A stretch of 64,000 nt of DNA from NCBI GenBank assembly GCA_035516035.1, contig DATJAS010000039.1, positions 5,791 through 69,790 on the forward strand. Reading direction: 5' to 3'. The DNA comes from Fen-1273 sp035516035 (GTDB lineage: Bacteria; Bacteroidota; Ignavibacteria; UBA10030; UBA6906). Position numbers and translations under genes: made by a program. Shown here piece after piece: positions 50,373 through 58,345 of this stretch. Position 1 is the first letter of the stretch; each line of letters opens with the position of its first letter. The notes beneath the pieces are model-generated. The model was not told the DNA's origin, searched no databases, and worked only from the letters and a program-made list of their open reading frames with translations.

Positions 50373-50500
50373 GGATTGCCGCGCATAAAAACGCCCGCAA
50401 TGAACCGTCATTGCGAGCGGCGGCGCCTGGGCGCCGTGGCGCCAGATGCGCCACGAGGTCCGTTTTTTGGACCACGCCGTTTTTGGGCGTGGCAATCTAG
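50373..50500. repeat. Dispersed GTCATTGCGAG/GCAATCT repeat, copy 5 (double, with stacked hairpins)
   Basis: An inverted unit (GGATTGCC to CGCAATGAAC, 50373-50404) meets a forward unit (GTCATTGCGAG, 50407 to GCAATCTAG, 50500). Inside the forward unit four hairpins follow one another: GGCGCCTGGGCGCC, GTGGCGCCAGATGCGCCAC, GGTCCGTTTTTTGGACC and CACGCCGTTTTTGGGCGTG. The last two match copy 2. The end overlaps the stop codon of the barrel gene at 50497. Confidence 0.85.
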
Positions 50501-51153
50501 ATCGTGATCCCCACCGTCGCCAGCGGCACCTCGGAGCTCGTCTTCCCTGAGGTCATGATGAAGTTGACCTTGAGCTCGGCAAAGAGCGCGATCGCGCCCA
50601 GTTTGAGGTCGACGCCGGCTCCCGCGTTTACCGTCGGTTTCGTCTGCGTATCGAACGGCTTGACGTCCGTGAGCGTGAATCCGGCGAGTTTGACAGTCGC
50701 CGCGTTGACTTTAAGGTCGACCAGGCCCGCGCCGGCGGTTGCGTAGACGTGTATGACCGGGAGCGGGAGGATGTTGAATTTCAGGTTGACGTTGCCGGAG
50801 TAAATATCGATCCTGCCGCCGTCGACGGTGAGCGCGGTCCCCAGTGTGCCGAACAGGGGCTGGTACTTTGATTTGTCGGGCGAGAGCATGATGTAGTCCC
50901 CCGACAGCCTGAAGGAAATGAGACCGAGATCCACGTCGAAGTGGAGCCCGCCGCCGTACCCAAGCCCGTAAATATCCTTGAAGAGAGCGCTATAATCTAC
51001 GGTCGCCCCCGTGGTGGGAATATACACGTTTGTCTGAGCGAGACCGAGATTGAAGTTGACGAAATCACCCTGGAGGCCGAACCGTACGCCCTGCGCACCG
51101 GCGGGCGCCGCAAGTGTGACAAGCGCCACACAACAGAGTATGATGCGTTTCAT
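50497..51153 (-). CDS. Outer-membrane beta-barrel protein, first gene of the TonB receptor unit
   Basis: About 218 residues. ATG 51153 follows AGGAG (AGGAGACACC) and starts a signal peptide (MKRIILCCVALVTLAAPAGAQ); longer frames to 51360 lie in the promoter region. The mature protein has repeated amphipathic strands (GVRFGLQGDFVNFNLGLAQ, GGGLHFDVDLGLISFRLSGDYIML, VHVYATAGAGLVDLKV, AGVDLKLGAIALFAELKVNFIM), as in small OMP_b-brl barrels. The lipoprotein and TonB receptor genes follow on the same strand after a dispersed repeat. The stop codon TAG overlaps that repeat. The gene shares a divergent promoter region with the kinase operon. Confidence 0.82.
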   Translation of the reverse strand: MKRIILCCVALVTLAAPAGAQGVRFGLQGDFVNFNLGLAQTNVYIPTTGATVDYSALFKDIYGLGYGGGLHFDVDLGLISFRLSGDYIMLSPDKSKYQPLFGTLGTALTVDGGRIDIYSGNVNLKFNILPLPVIHVYATAGAGLVDLKVNAATVKLAGFTLTDVKPFDTQTKPTVNAGAGVDLKLGAIALFAELKVNFIMTSGKTSSEVPLATVGITI

Positions 51154-51224
51154 GGTGTCTCCTGCGTGAGTGAGGGGCCTGATCTGTGACCTGGTGGGCC
51201 GGATGGACGCCGACCCGGCGGAAT

Positions 51225-51253
51225 AATCTATACTTTGTCGTTCTCTAAAGCAA
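51225..51253 (-). promoter_or_regulatory. Sigma70-like promoter for the beta-barrel gene (minus strand)
   Basis: On the minus strand TTGCTT (51253-51248) and TAGATT (51230-51225) are 17 bp apart, with the gene's ATG at 51153. The -10 region is AT-rich against GC-rich surroundings. Confidence 0.45.
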
Positions 51254-51281
51254 GGCAGGTACAGGAAGGCCCGGCCCCCCC

Positions 51282-51310
51282 TTGACTGTGTCGACATGTT
51301 CTTGTAGAAT
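51282..51310 (+). promoter_or_regulatory. Sigma70-like promoter for the kinase operon
   Basis: TTGACT (51282-51287), 17-bp spacer, TAGAAT (51305-51310). The kinase GTG is at 51422, so a leader of about 105 nt is predicted. Confidence 0.6.
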
Positions 51311-51421
51311 ACAAGCCAGGGGTGAAGATGTTGGTGATCCCCGTCCATCCATTGAAGCACATCCTATGGTTTTTTGCGGTAAGGAGCGCATCACGGCGCT
51401 GAGTACGCTGAAGGAAGACGT

Positions 51422-53176
51422 GTGTCCGTAAGCAAGATCGGAAAATACGACATCGTCCAGGAGCTGGGACGCGGCGGCATGGGCGTTGTCTACAAGGCTC
51501 ACGACGGGTTGATGGAGCGGGACGTCGCCATCAAGGTCATGGCCGATCTGATGCTCGCGGTCCCCGAGATCCGGGAGCGCTTCTTCCGCGAGGCGAGGAC
51601 CGCCGGCAAGCTTTCGCACGAGAACATCACGGTGGTGTTCGATGTGGGGGAGGACGAAGGGCGCCCGTACATCGTGATGGAGTACCTGACCGGAAGCGAT
51701 CTCGCCGAGATGCTCGACAGGCGCGAGCCGATCCCGTTTCTGCAGAAGCTCGACTTCGCCATCCAGATTTGCCGCGGCCTGTCGTATTCCCATGCGCACG
51801 ATATCGTTCACCGCGACATCAAGCCCCAGAATATCCGGATCGTGGGGAGCGGGCGGGTGAAGATCATGGATTTCGGCATCGCCCGCTCGGTGACGAGCAC
51901 GATGACCACCACCGGGGCCGTGATCGGCACGCCGTACTACATGTCGCCGGAGCAGATCCAGGGCCGGCACGTGGACAAGCGCTCGGATATCTTCTCCTTC
52001 GGCGTCTTGTTCTACGAGCTTCTCTCGGGGCGGAAGCCGTTCACCGGGGACGTCCCCACGGCCGTGATGTTCAAGATCGTCTACGACCCGCCCCCGCCCC
52101 TGGATGACGAGCAGATCGACCACCGGAACGGGCTCCGGGACATCATCCTGAAGACGCTGGCGAAAGATCCCGACCAGCGCTACCAGGATCTCGCGGAGGT
52201 TGCCGACGCGCTGGAGAACATCGTCAGCGACCTCAGGACGGCCGAGCGGAAGAAGCTCGAACAGATGAGGGCCCGGCTCGGGAAGATGATCTCCGAGAGC
52301 CGGACGCTCCTGAAGGGAAACAAGTTCCGGAAGGCGCGCGACATCGTCGAAGAAGCGGCCCGGATGGATCCTGCAAACACCGAGGTCGCGCGGCTCCGCG
52401 GGGAAATCGCGGCGGCGGAGGAGCGGGAAGCCCGGCGGGTGTTCATCCTGGAGCGGCTCGCGGCAGCCCGGCGGGCCTGGGAGGGAAAGGAGCTGCAGAA
52501 AGCGCTCGGGCTCCTTCAGGAAATCCTGAAGATCGAGCCCAACCATGCCGAGGCCCTCAGGCTGAGCCACGAGGTCACCGACGCGATCACGTTCAGGGAT
52601 ACCGGCGATCTCCGCTACGCGGTAACGCGGAAGCCCGGGGAGGCGGGGCCGCTGGACGGCCTCCAGCGTTCGAAGGCGCCCACCGTGCTGACGCCTCCGG
52701 AAAAAACGCCCCCCCCGGCGAAGAAGCCCGCTCCGGCACCGCCGAAGGACGAACCGGAACGCCGGCCCGCACCCCGGGAACGGGAGACTCGGCCGGCGAC
52801 GATGGTCCCCCGCCCGAAGTCGCGCATCTACCTCGTCGCCGGCGTGATCGCGGCGCTCGTCGTCGCGGGCGTGCTCTACAGGACGCTCCTCTGGACGCCG
52901 CCCGTCCCCCACGGTTACGTCGCGCTCAACGTCCTGCCCTGGGGCGAGGTGTCGAAGATTCTGGGTGAGGACGGGAAAGAGATCCGCCTCGCGGGGAAAA
53001 CGCTCACGCCGTGCAGGCTGACGCTGCCGGAGGGTTCGTATGTCATCCAGGTGACGAACCCGATGTTTCCCGGGGCGCTCCTGGACACCGTCAGGGTGCG
53101 CACCGACCAGGTGCAGCGCATTACGAAGAAGTTCGCCGGGTTCGACGACCGGAACGCTCTTGGAAAATTCCAGTGA
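51422..53176 (+). CDS. Membrane-anchored Ser/Thr protein kinase with TPR-like and PEGA-like domains
   Basis: 584 residues. The N-terminal Hanks-type kinase has GRGGMGVVYKAH, the ATP Lys in VAIKVM, HRDIKPQN and DFGIARS, all intact, so it should be active. Helical TPR-like sequence follows (residues about 280-400, with AREALKLSH-like and LEEILKIEPNHAEALRLSHEV), then a Pro-rich, charged linker. A single membrane helix (YLVAGVIAALVVAGVLY, from about residue 470) leads to a C-terminal extracytoplasmic PEGA-like beta domain (HGYVALNVLPWGEV, LPEGSYVIQVTNP). The kinase domain is therefore cytosolic with a periplasmic sensor. GTG start after GGAAG. It heads an operon with a lipoprotein, a FadL-like barrel, two TPR proteins and a patatin. 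Confidence 0.93.
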   Translation: MSVSKIGKYDIVQELGRGGMGVVYKAHDGLMERDVAIKVMADLMLAVPEIRERFFREARTAGKLSHENITVVFDVGEDEGRPYIVMEYLTGSDLAEMLDRREPIPFLQKLDFAIQICRGLSYSHAHDIVHRDIKPQNIRIVGSGRVKIMDFGIARSVTSTMTTTGAVIGTPYYMSPEQIQGRHVDKRSDIFSFGVLFYELLSGRKPFTGDVPTAVMFKIVYDPPPPLDDEQIDHRNGLRDIILKTLAKDPDQRYQDLAEVADALENIVSDLRTAERKKLEQMRARLGKMISESRTLLKGNKFRKARDIVEEAARMDPANTEVARLRGEIAAAEEREARRVFILERLAAARRAWEGKELQKALGLLQEILKIEPNHAEALRLSHEVTDAITFRDTGDLRYAVTRKPGEAGPLDGLQRSKAPTVLTPPEKTPPPAKKPAPAPPKDEPERRPAPRERETRPATMVPRPKSRIYLVAGVIAALVVAGVLYRTLLWTPPVPHGYVALNVLPWGEVSKILGEDGKEIRLAGKTLTPCRLTLPEGSYVIQVTNPMFPGALLDTVRVRTDQVQRITKKFAGFDDRNALGKFQ

Positions 53177-53223
53177 CCGATGCTCACGGGCGATGACCGC
53201 CCACCAAGCAAAGGAGGTGCCTG

Positions 53224-53685
53224 ATGCAGCGTGCCAGATCCGGTAGTGTGCGGCTCGTGGTCGTCCTGGCGGTGGCGCTCACCGCCGTCCGGTGTTCCAA
53301 GGACGACATCCCGACAACCCCCGCGCCGCCGTTCATCATCACGGAGGTGGCGATATCGAAGTTCGTCAATCCTCCCGCGACCACGGCGCTGAAGGCCGGC
53401 ACGATCCAGAAGATCCGCTTCGACGTCAACTACACGCTCGCGTCGGAGGACGACGCGCGCCGCGCCAATCTCTCGGTGATCGTCGCCGCCTTCCGCACGG
53501 ACGTGGATACGATCGTGGGAAGCGTGTCATTCGTCCCCACGGGTTCCGGCGGCACGGTGCCGGATTCGCTGATCGCCAACATTCCCTCGGGTGTGACGGA
53601 GCTGCAGCTCGACGGCGCGGTCATCTACTCGCCGCTCGACACGGTCGTGGCGTTCAGCTACGGCCCGTACTGGACAGTGAACTAA
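53224..53685 (+). CDS. Lipoprotein of unknown function in the kinase operon
   Basis: 153 residues with a lipobox signal peptide (LVVVLAVALTAVRC, lipid Cys at residue 24). The mature part has a short Pro/Thr linker (SKDDIPTTPAPPF) and one beta-sandwich domain (IITEVAISKFVNPPATTALKAGTIQKIRFDVNYTL, then VSFVPTGSGGTVPDSL). No family is recognised. A strong ribosome binding site (AAGGAGGTG) lies before the ATG, which implies high expression relative to the kinase, 47 bp after whose stop it lies. Its position next to a FadL-like barrel suggests an outer-membrane partner. Confidence 0.78.
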   Translation: MQRARSGSVRLVVVLAVALTAVRCSKDDIPTTPAPPFIITEVAISKFVNPPATTALKAGTIQKIRFDVNYTLASEDDARRANLSVIVAAFRTDVDTIVGSVSFVPTGSGGTVPDSLIANIPSGVTELQLDGAVIYSPLDTVVAFSYGPYWTVN

Positions 53686-53700
53686 CCCGGAGAGCCCACC

Positions 53701-54999
53701 ATGCGAACGATGACACGACACCTGGCTGCATGCACCGTGGCTCTCCTGGGCGCCGGGCTCCTCGCGGTCGCCCCGATGGAGGCCCAGACAAATACCGAGA
53801 ACTTTGCGCAGTTCCGGTTCAATTTCAACAACCCGGGCGCCCGCGCGACAGGCATCGGCGGCGCCTTCATGTCCATCGCCGACGACGCGACTGCCTCCGA
53901 GGCGAACCCGGCGGGACTCACGACGCTCCTGAAGCCGGAGCTGTCGCTCGAGGCCAAGGGAATCCAGTTCATCACGCACGTCGACAACTTCTCCAGCACG
54001 GGGGGGCCGTCGCAGTTCACGCTCAACGCGAAGGATTTCAAGAGCGCCGTGGTGAGCCCGTCGTTCGTCAGCATCGTCTACCCGCGGCGCCGCTTCACGT
54101 TCGCCCTCTTCCGGCACGAGCTGATGAATTTCGAGAGCGACTACTACACGGAAGGGAGCCTCGTGCCGGGATTCACGGACGGGACGTATTTCTTCCCGGC
54201 GAAATCCAGCACCCGCATACACGTCGACAACTACGGGGGATCGGTGGCCTACAAGTTCCGGGAATCGTTCTCCATCGGCCTCTCCGGCGGGGTCTCGCTG
54301 ATGAGCATGCAGTCCACGATCTCCCGCTACTTCGTGGCGGTGTTCAACGACGGGTCGCTGGCGAATACGGCCGCAATCGACGACCACGCCACTGACTTTT
54401 TCCTGAACGCCGGGGTGATCGTCAAGCCTGTCGACAATCTCACCATCGGACTGACGTACAAACGGCGCCCGTCGTTCCAGCTGCACCAGACCTACACGTT
54501 CACCAACTATCCGAATGACTCCACGAGGGCGAACACGATCAATTTCAATGTCCCGTCGTCGTACGGCATCGGCATCTCGTACAGGCCGACCGATGTCTTC
54601 ACGCTCGCCGTGGACGTTGTGCGCGTGAACTACTCCTCGCTGACGAAGAACTTCGTGGTCACGCTCACCCCGCAGGACATCCAGCCGTCCGATTTCACGG
54701 TGGACGACGGCATGGAATACCACGGCGGCGCGGAGTACGTCGTGTTCATCAACACGGTCGGCATCGTCTTCAGGGGCGGCGCCTACCTGGAGCCCGACAA
54801 CAGGATCCGTTTCACCGGGAACCCGAACGGGGTCTTTAACAGGAGGATCGGCCAGGCGCTCTTCCAGGCCGGCAAATCCTACGGCCACGGGACGTTCGGG
54901 CTCGGCTGTATCCTGTCGAACAACCTGCAGCTCGACGTCGCGGCCGATATGTCGTCCGTGAGCAACACGGCCGTTGGTTCGCTGGTGATCAGGTTCTAG
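53701..54999 (+). CDS. FadL/PorV-like outer-membrane beta-barrel protein
   Basis: 432 residues. The signal peptide (LAACTVALLGAGLLAVAPMEAQ) is followed by the FNFNNPGARATGIGGAFMSIADDATASEANPAGL block, the FadL/UPF0164/PorV-like hallmark (GAR...GGAF...DDATA...NPAGL). Long amphipathic strands follow, ending VGSLVIRF with a terminal Phe. FadL relatives import hydrophobic compounds, while PorV relatives are part of the T9SS shuttle complex; both exist in this group, and the sequence alone does not separate them. T9SS-tailed proteins elsewhere in the window make a PorV role thinkable. It is 15 bp after the lipoprotein gene. Confidence 0.85.
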   Translation: MRTMTRHLAACTVALLGAGLLAVAPMEAQTNTENFAQFRFNFNNPGARATGIGGAFMSIADDATASEANPAGLTTLLKPELSLEAKGIQFITHVDNFSSTGGPSQFTLNAKDFKSAVVSPSFVSIVYPRRRFTFALFRHELMNFESDYYTEGSLVPGFTDGTYFFPAKSSTRIHVDNYGGSVAYKFRESFSIGLSGGVSLMSMQSTISRYFVAVFNDGSLANTAAIDDHATDFFLNAGVIVKPVDNLTIGLTYKRRPSFQLHQTYTFTNYPNDSTRANTINFNVPSSYGIGISYRPTDVFTLAVDVVRVNYSSLTKNFVVTLTPQDIQPSDFTVDDGMEYHGGAEYVVFINTVGIVFRGGAYLEPDNRIRFTGNPNGVFNRRIGQALFQAGKSYGHGTFGLGCILSNNLQLDVAADMSSVSNTAVGSLVIRF

Positions 55000-55024
55000 C
55001 GCACGCCTCCCGGGAAGGCCGCCG

Positions 55025-56317
55025 ATGCGTCGCACGCTCGCGCTCCTCTTCGTCCTTGCCGCGATGCCGGCGGCGCTCCCCGCGCAGGTGCCATGGTACG
55101 TGTCGTACGAGCGCGCCTTGAACGCGCAGGAAGAGGGAGACTGGAAGGCGTCCGTGCCGCTCCTCCAGGATGCCGTGGCGCAAAAGCAGGCGCCGAGATT
55201 GAAGGCAAAGACATACGGGCTCCGGTTCGTCAATTACTTTCCCTACTTTCATCTCGGGGAGGCGTACTATCATCTGGGGGAGAAGCAGAAAGCGGTCGAG
55301 AACTTCGACGTCTGCCTGAAGTACGGTGAGATCCGCGAGGCCCCGGAGGAGTTTGCGCTGCTCACGTCTCACAGGAACGAGCTGACGGGCAACGTCGCCG
55401 AGCGGGGAGCACCGCCCGCCCACGGCGGCCCCGGGGAAGCCCGCCCTGCAGTCCAGCTCGAACCCCCCGATGCGATGCCTCCCGTTGCGACCTCCGGCCT
55501 CCCCTGGTATGTCAGTTATGAGACCGGGCTCGCCTATATGGAATCGGGAGACTGGCTGAACGCGATCGAGAACTTCAGGGACGCGCTCGGGGCAAACGCG
55601 ATTCCCCGCCGGTACGCCCGGACGTACGGGATGTGGTTCATCACGTATATTCCCTACTACGAGCTGGGTGAGGCCTACTTCAACCAGGGGATGTGGGCGC
55701 TCGCGCTCCGGTATCTCGAAACCTCCGAACGGCTCGGCGAGGTGAATGAGATGGAGGCCGAATCGAGGAACCTGAAGTCGCTCCTCGATGAGGCCCGGAT
55801 GAAGGCCGCGGGAGCAAAGAAGGCCCCGGCGTCCGAGGAGCTGAAGGGGTACGTCAACGACCAGATTGCCCAGGCTGTTCGCCTCTTCAACGAGAACGAG
55901 GACGCGAAGGCTGAATCGGCGCTTCGCTCGGTCCTCAGGATCGATCCCTACAACTCCGTGGCGCGCAGTTACCTGGCGAGGATCGCCCAGCGCACCGGTA
56001 CGGCGGACCAGTCCGCCCAGCCTCCGCCGGAATTCTCGCGGGGCGTGCTGGAGCTTGTGCGCGGGCACCACGAACAGGCGATACGGCTGCTGAAGGCCGC
56101 CGAGCCCTCGATGGCCGGGGATGCCAGTCTTCATGCCTACCTGGGCGTGGCCTACTGCCTGCGCCACAGGGCCGCCGGGAGCAAGGATAAGGACGCGCTC
56201 AGGAGCGCGCGCCTTGAATTCCAGAGGGCGCTCGCCATCGAGCCTTCGTACCGGCTGGACAGGACGCTCTTCTCCAGGGACGTGACGGACATTTTTGAAA
56301 AGGAGCTGCCAAAGTGA
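55025..56317 (+). CDS. Secreted TPR-like protein with two WYV-TYG-YFPY repeats
   Basis: 430 residues with a signal peptide (LALLFVLAAMPAALPAQ). Two copies of a module of about 85 residues follow. The first starts WYVSYERALNAQEEGDW (about residue 24) and includes KTYGLRFVNYFPYFHLGEAYYHLG; the second starts WYVSYETGLAYMESGDW (about 160) and includes RTYGMWFITYIPYYELGEAYF. The module is TPR-like but its fixed aromatic-rich core is different from a canonical TPR. The C-terminal third has normal TPR helices (AESALRSVLRIDPYNSVARSYLARIAQ). Its stop overlaps the next TPR gene, which has one copy of the same module. Function unknown; scaffold or sensor for the kinase is an inference. Confidence 0.83.
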   Translation: MRRTLALLFVLAAMPAALPAQVPWYVSYERALNAQEEGDWKASVPLLQDAVAQKQAPRLKAKTYGLRFVNYFPYFHLGEAYYHLGEKQKAVENFDVCLKYGEIREAPEEFALLTSHRNELTGNVAERGAPPAHGGPGEARPAVQLEPPDAMPPVATSGLPWYVSYETGLAYMESGDWLNAIENFRDALGANAIPRRYARTYGMWFITYIPYYELGEAYFNQGMWALALRYLETSERLGEVNEMEAESRNLKSLLDEARMKAAGAKKAPASEELKGYVNDQIAQAVRLFNENEDAKAESALRSVLRIDPYNSVARSYLARIAQRTGTADQSAQPPPEFSRGVLELVRGHHEQAIRLLKAAEPSMAGDASLHAYLGVAYCLRHRAAGSKDKDALRSARLEFQRALAIEPSYRLDRTLFSRDVTDIFEKELPK

Positions 56318-57396
56318 CCACTGTGCGACGCGTGATGCTGTGCGCGACCCTCATGATGCCCGGAGCCCTCCTCCGCGCGCAGTGGTACGTCGATTACCAG
56401 GCCGGGAAGGACGCGCTTGAGAAGCAGCAGTGGCAGTCGGCGGTGAGCCACTTTGCCAGGGCCCTCGAGGACGAGCCGGACTCGAAAGCCAACAAGAAGA
56501 CGTACGGGTATGTCTTCATCGACTATTTTCCTTACCTCTACCGCGGGATCGCGTACTACAAGCTCGGCGATGTGGCGGGCGCACGGAGCGACCTCGAGAA
56601 GGCGAAATCGGAGGGAGTCATCGGCGACGCCGAGCGGGATCAGGATGCCGCGAAGCTCCTCGACCAGTATACGGCGCTCCTCGCGAAGCCCGCTCCCCAG
56701 ATAGCGCAGAAGAAACAGGAGCAGAATCCCCCCGAAACGGCGAAGCAGAACCCGCCGCTCCCATCGCAGGGTCAGAAGACGGCTGAAATCCGGAAACCGG
56801 CCGAGCCATCCGGCCCGCTCGCAGCGAAGAGTGAGCCAAAGAAGGAAGCGAACCCTGTCCCGGAAAAGGGCCGTGTGAGCGAGCAGAAGAAAATGGAGCC
56901 CGGCCCGGGCACCGCCTCCGAATCGCGCGTCCCCGCCGTCGTGACGAAACCCGCCGGCCCGGACACGACCGGCTCGGGGCTCTTCACGGAAGCCGCGGCT
57001 CTGTTCAATTCCGGGAAGGTCGCCCAGGCGAAGACGCGGTTCGAATCGCTCCGGCAGAGGATCCCCGCGTATCCGGGGCTTGCAGACTATCTCCGGTTGA
57101 TCGAGTCCGTTGAGACGAGGACGAGCGCGGGGATTGCATCGTATTTCCAGGGGGAATACAGGGACGCGATCGAGCAGCTCACATCGTCCTCAAAGAACGG
57201 GAGCGACAATCCCCACCTCTACGCCGTCCTTGCCTGCTCGTACGCCGCGGAGTATCTCCTCGCGGGGGAAGAAGACGGCTCGCTGAAGAAGGAAGCGGTC
57301 GCGGCATTCGGCCGCACGCGGGCGCTGGACCCCCGCTACGAGCTCGACTCCGGGCTGATTTCTCCCCGTATTATCGCACTCCTCACGGGCAGGTGA
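56314..57396 (+). CDS. Secreted TPR-like protein with one WYV-TYG-YFPY repeat
   Basis: 360 residues, paralogue of the gene just upstream and overlapping it by 4 bp (GTGA-type overlap at 56314). A signal peptide (RVMLCATLMMPGALLRAQ) precedes one module beginning WYVDYQAGKDALEKQQW with KTYGYVFIDYFPYLYRGIAYYKLG. Then comes a charged, Pro/Gln/Lys-rich linker of about 90 residues, probably disordered. The C-terminal half has more TPR-like helices (SGLFTEAAALFNSGKVAQAKTRFESL, IASYFQGEYRDAIEQLTSS). The shared module and overlapping genes indicate a tandem duplication and joint function in the envelope. Confidence 0.82.
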   Translation: MTTVRRVMLCATLMMPGALLRAQWYVDYQAGKDALEKQQWQSAVSHFARALEDEPDSKANKKTYGYVFIDYFPYLYRGIAYYKLGDVAGARSDLEKAKSEGVIGDAERDQDAAKLLDQYTALLAKPAPQIAQKKQEQNPPETAKQNPPLPSQGQKTAEIRKPAEPSGPLAAKSEPKKEANPVPEKGRVSEQKKMEPGPGTASESRVPAVVTKPAGPDTTGSGLFTEAAALFNSGKVAQAKTRFESLRQRIPAYPGLADYLRLIESVETRTSAGIASYFQGEYRDAIEQLTSSSKNGSDNPHLYAVLACSYAAEYLLAGEEDGSLKKEAVAAFGRTRALDPRYELDSGLISPRIIALLTGR

Positions 57397-57415
57397 CAAC
57401 CCATCCGGCGGTCTC

Positions 57416-58294
57416 ATGACGCGCAGGCGGGCACACGGTAGCGGGTTCGTGCTGGTGCTTGGAGGAGGAGGGGCGAGGGGCCTGGCCCACATCGGCGTTC
57501 TCAGAGTCCTGGAGAAGAACGGCCTGCGGCCGTCGATGATCGTCGGCACGAGCATGGGAGCGATCATCGGCGGGATGTACGCGCAGCTCCCGGATGCGCG
57601 GCTCGTCGAGGAGCGCGTCAGGGCGCTGATCGGGAGCAAGCCGTTCCGGCGGATTGTCCTCGACGCATTCTCACAGGACGGGGCCCCCGATTCGCTCGGG
57701 ACCGTTTCGGCCCTGTACGGCCGGATGAAACGGGGCTACAGCCTCCTTCGCTCGGTCTGGTCGCCGGGGATCGTGCAGGCGCCGGTGCTGATCGACTTCC
57801 TCTCCCACCTCCTTGATGATATCACGTTCGCCCGGTGCAGGATTCCGTTTGCCGCCGTGGCCTGCGACCTCCTGAGCGGCCGCGAAGTCATATGCCGCTC
57901 CGGGTCGATGCTGAGCGCGATTGCCGCAAGCTCGGCGATCCCCGGCGTGGTGACGCCCGTGATCCTGAGACGGAAATGGCTCGTGGACGGCGCCCCGACG
58001 AGCATGGTGCCCGTCGACGCGGCCAGGCGCCTCTCCCGGCTCCCGGTGGTCGCCGTGACCGTGACGAAATCTGTGGAGGGGAACGCCGAAGCGCGTAATG
58101 CTATCGACGTCGTCCTGCGGGCCGGGGCGATTGCCCGGATGCAGCTTGCAGAACAGAATCTGAAGGGCGCAGCTGTGGTGCTCCGTCCGGGCGTGGGAGA
58201 ATACGGCTGGGCGGATTTTCAGTCAGTCGACAGGTTTGTGCGTGAGGGGGAACGCGAAGCCCGGAAAGTGGTCAGCCGGATCAGCAGGCTGTGA
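57416..58294 (+). CDS. Patatin-like phospholipase (RssA/YlbK-like)
   Basis: 292 residues. The oxyanion-hole glycine motif is GGGGARGLAHIG, the nucleophile Ser is in GTSMGA (GxSxG), and the catalytic Asp is in VDGAP, a complete Ser-Asp dyad. This is the bacterial patatin family of lipid acyl hydrolases. No signal peptide is seen, so it acts in the cytosol or at the inner membrane face. It is the last gene of the kinase operon, 19 bp after the second TPR gene, and the kinase may control it. A GC-rich hairpin at 58305-58329 follows. Confidence 0.92.
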   Translation: MTRRRAHGSGFVLVLGGGGARGLAHIGVLRVLEKNGLRPSMIVGTSMGAIIGGMYAQLPDARLVEERVRALIGSKPFRRIVLDAFSQDGAPDSLGTVSALYGRMKRGYSLLRSVWSPGIVQAPVLIDFLSHLLDDITFARCRIPFAAVACDLLSGREVICRSGSMLSAIAASSAIPGVVTPVILRRKWLVDGAPTSMVPVDAARRLSRLPVVAVTVTKSVEGNAEARNAIDVVLRAGAIARMQLAEQNLKGAAVVLRPGVGEYGWADFQSVDRFVREGEREARKVVSRISRL

Positions 58295-58304
58295 ATGTTC
58301 CTGC

Positions 58305-58329
58305 AGGGCCGGGGCCCCGCCCGGGCCCT
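58305..58329. terminator. GC-rich hairpin between convergent patatin and cytochrome genes
   Basis: AGGGCC-GGG at 58305-58313 pairs with CCC-GGGCCCT at 58320-58329 with one bulge, and no U-run follows. It lies 10 bp after the patatin stop. Confidence 0.45.
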
Positions 58330-58345
58330 CCGGAACGCCGGAAGT

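Noticed and set aside
50340..50495. N-terminal extension of the lipoprotein gene
   Set aside because: It is repeat sequence and would place the lipobox far inside the protein.
51245..52912. 555-residue open frame on the minus strand opposite the kinase
   Set aside because: Antisense to the intact kinase motifs; Arg/Pro/Gly-rich shadow.
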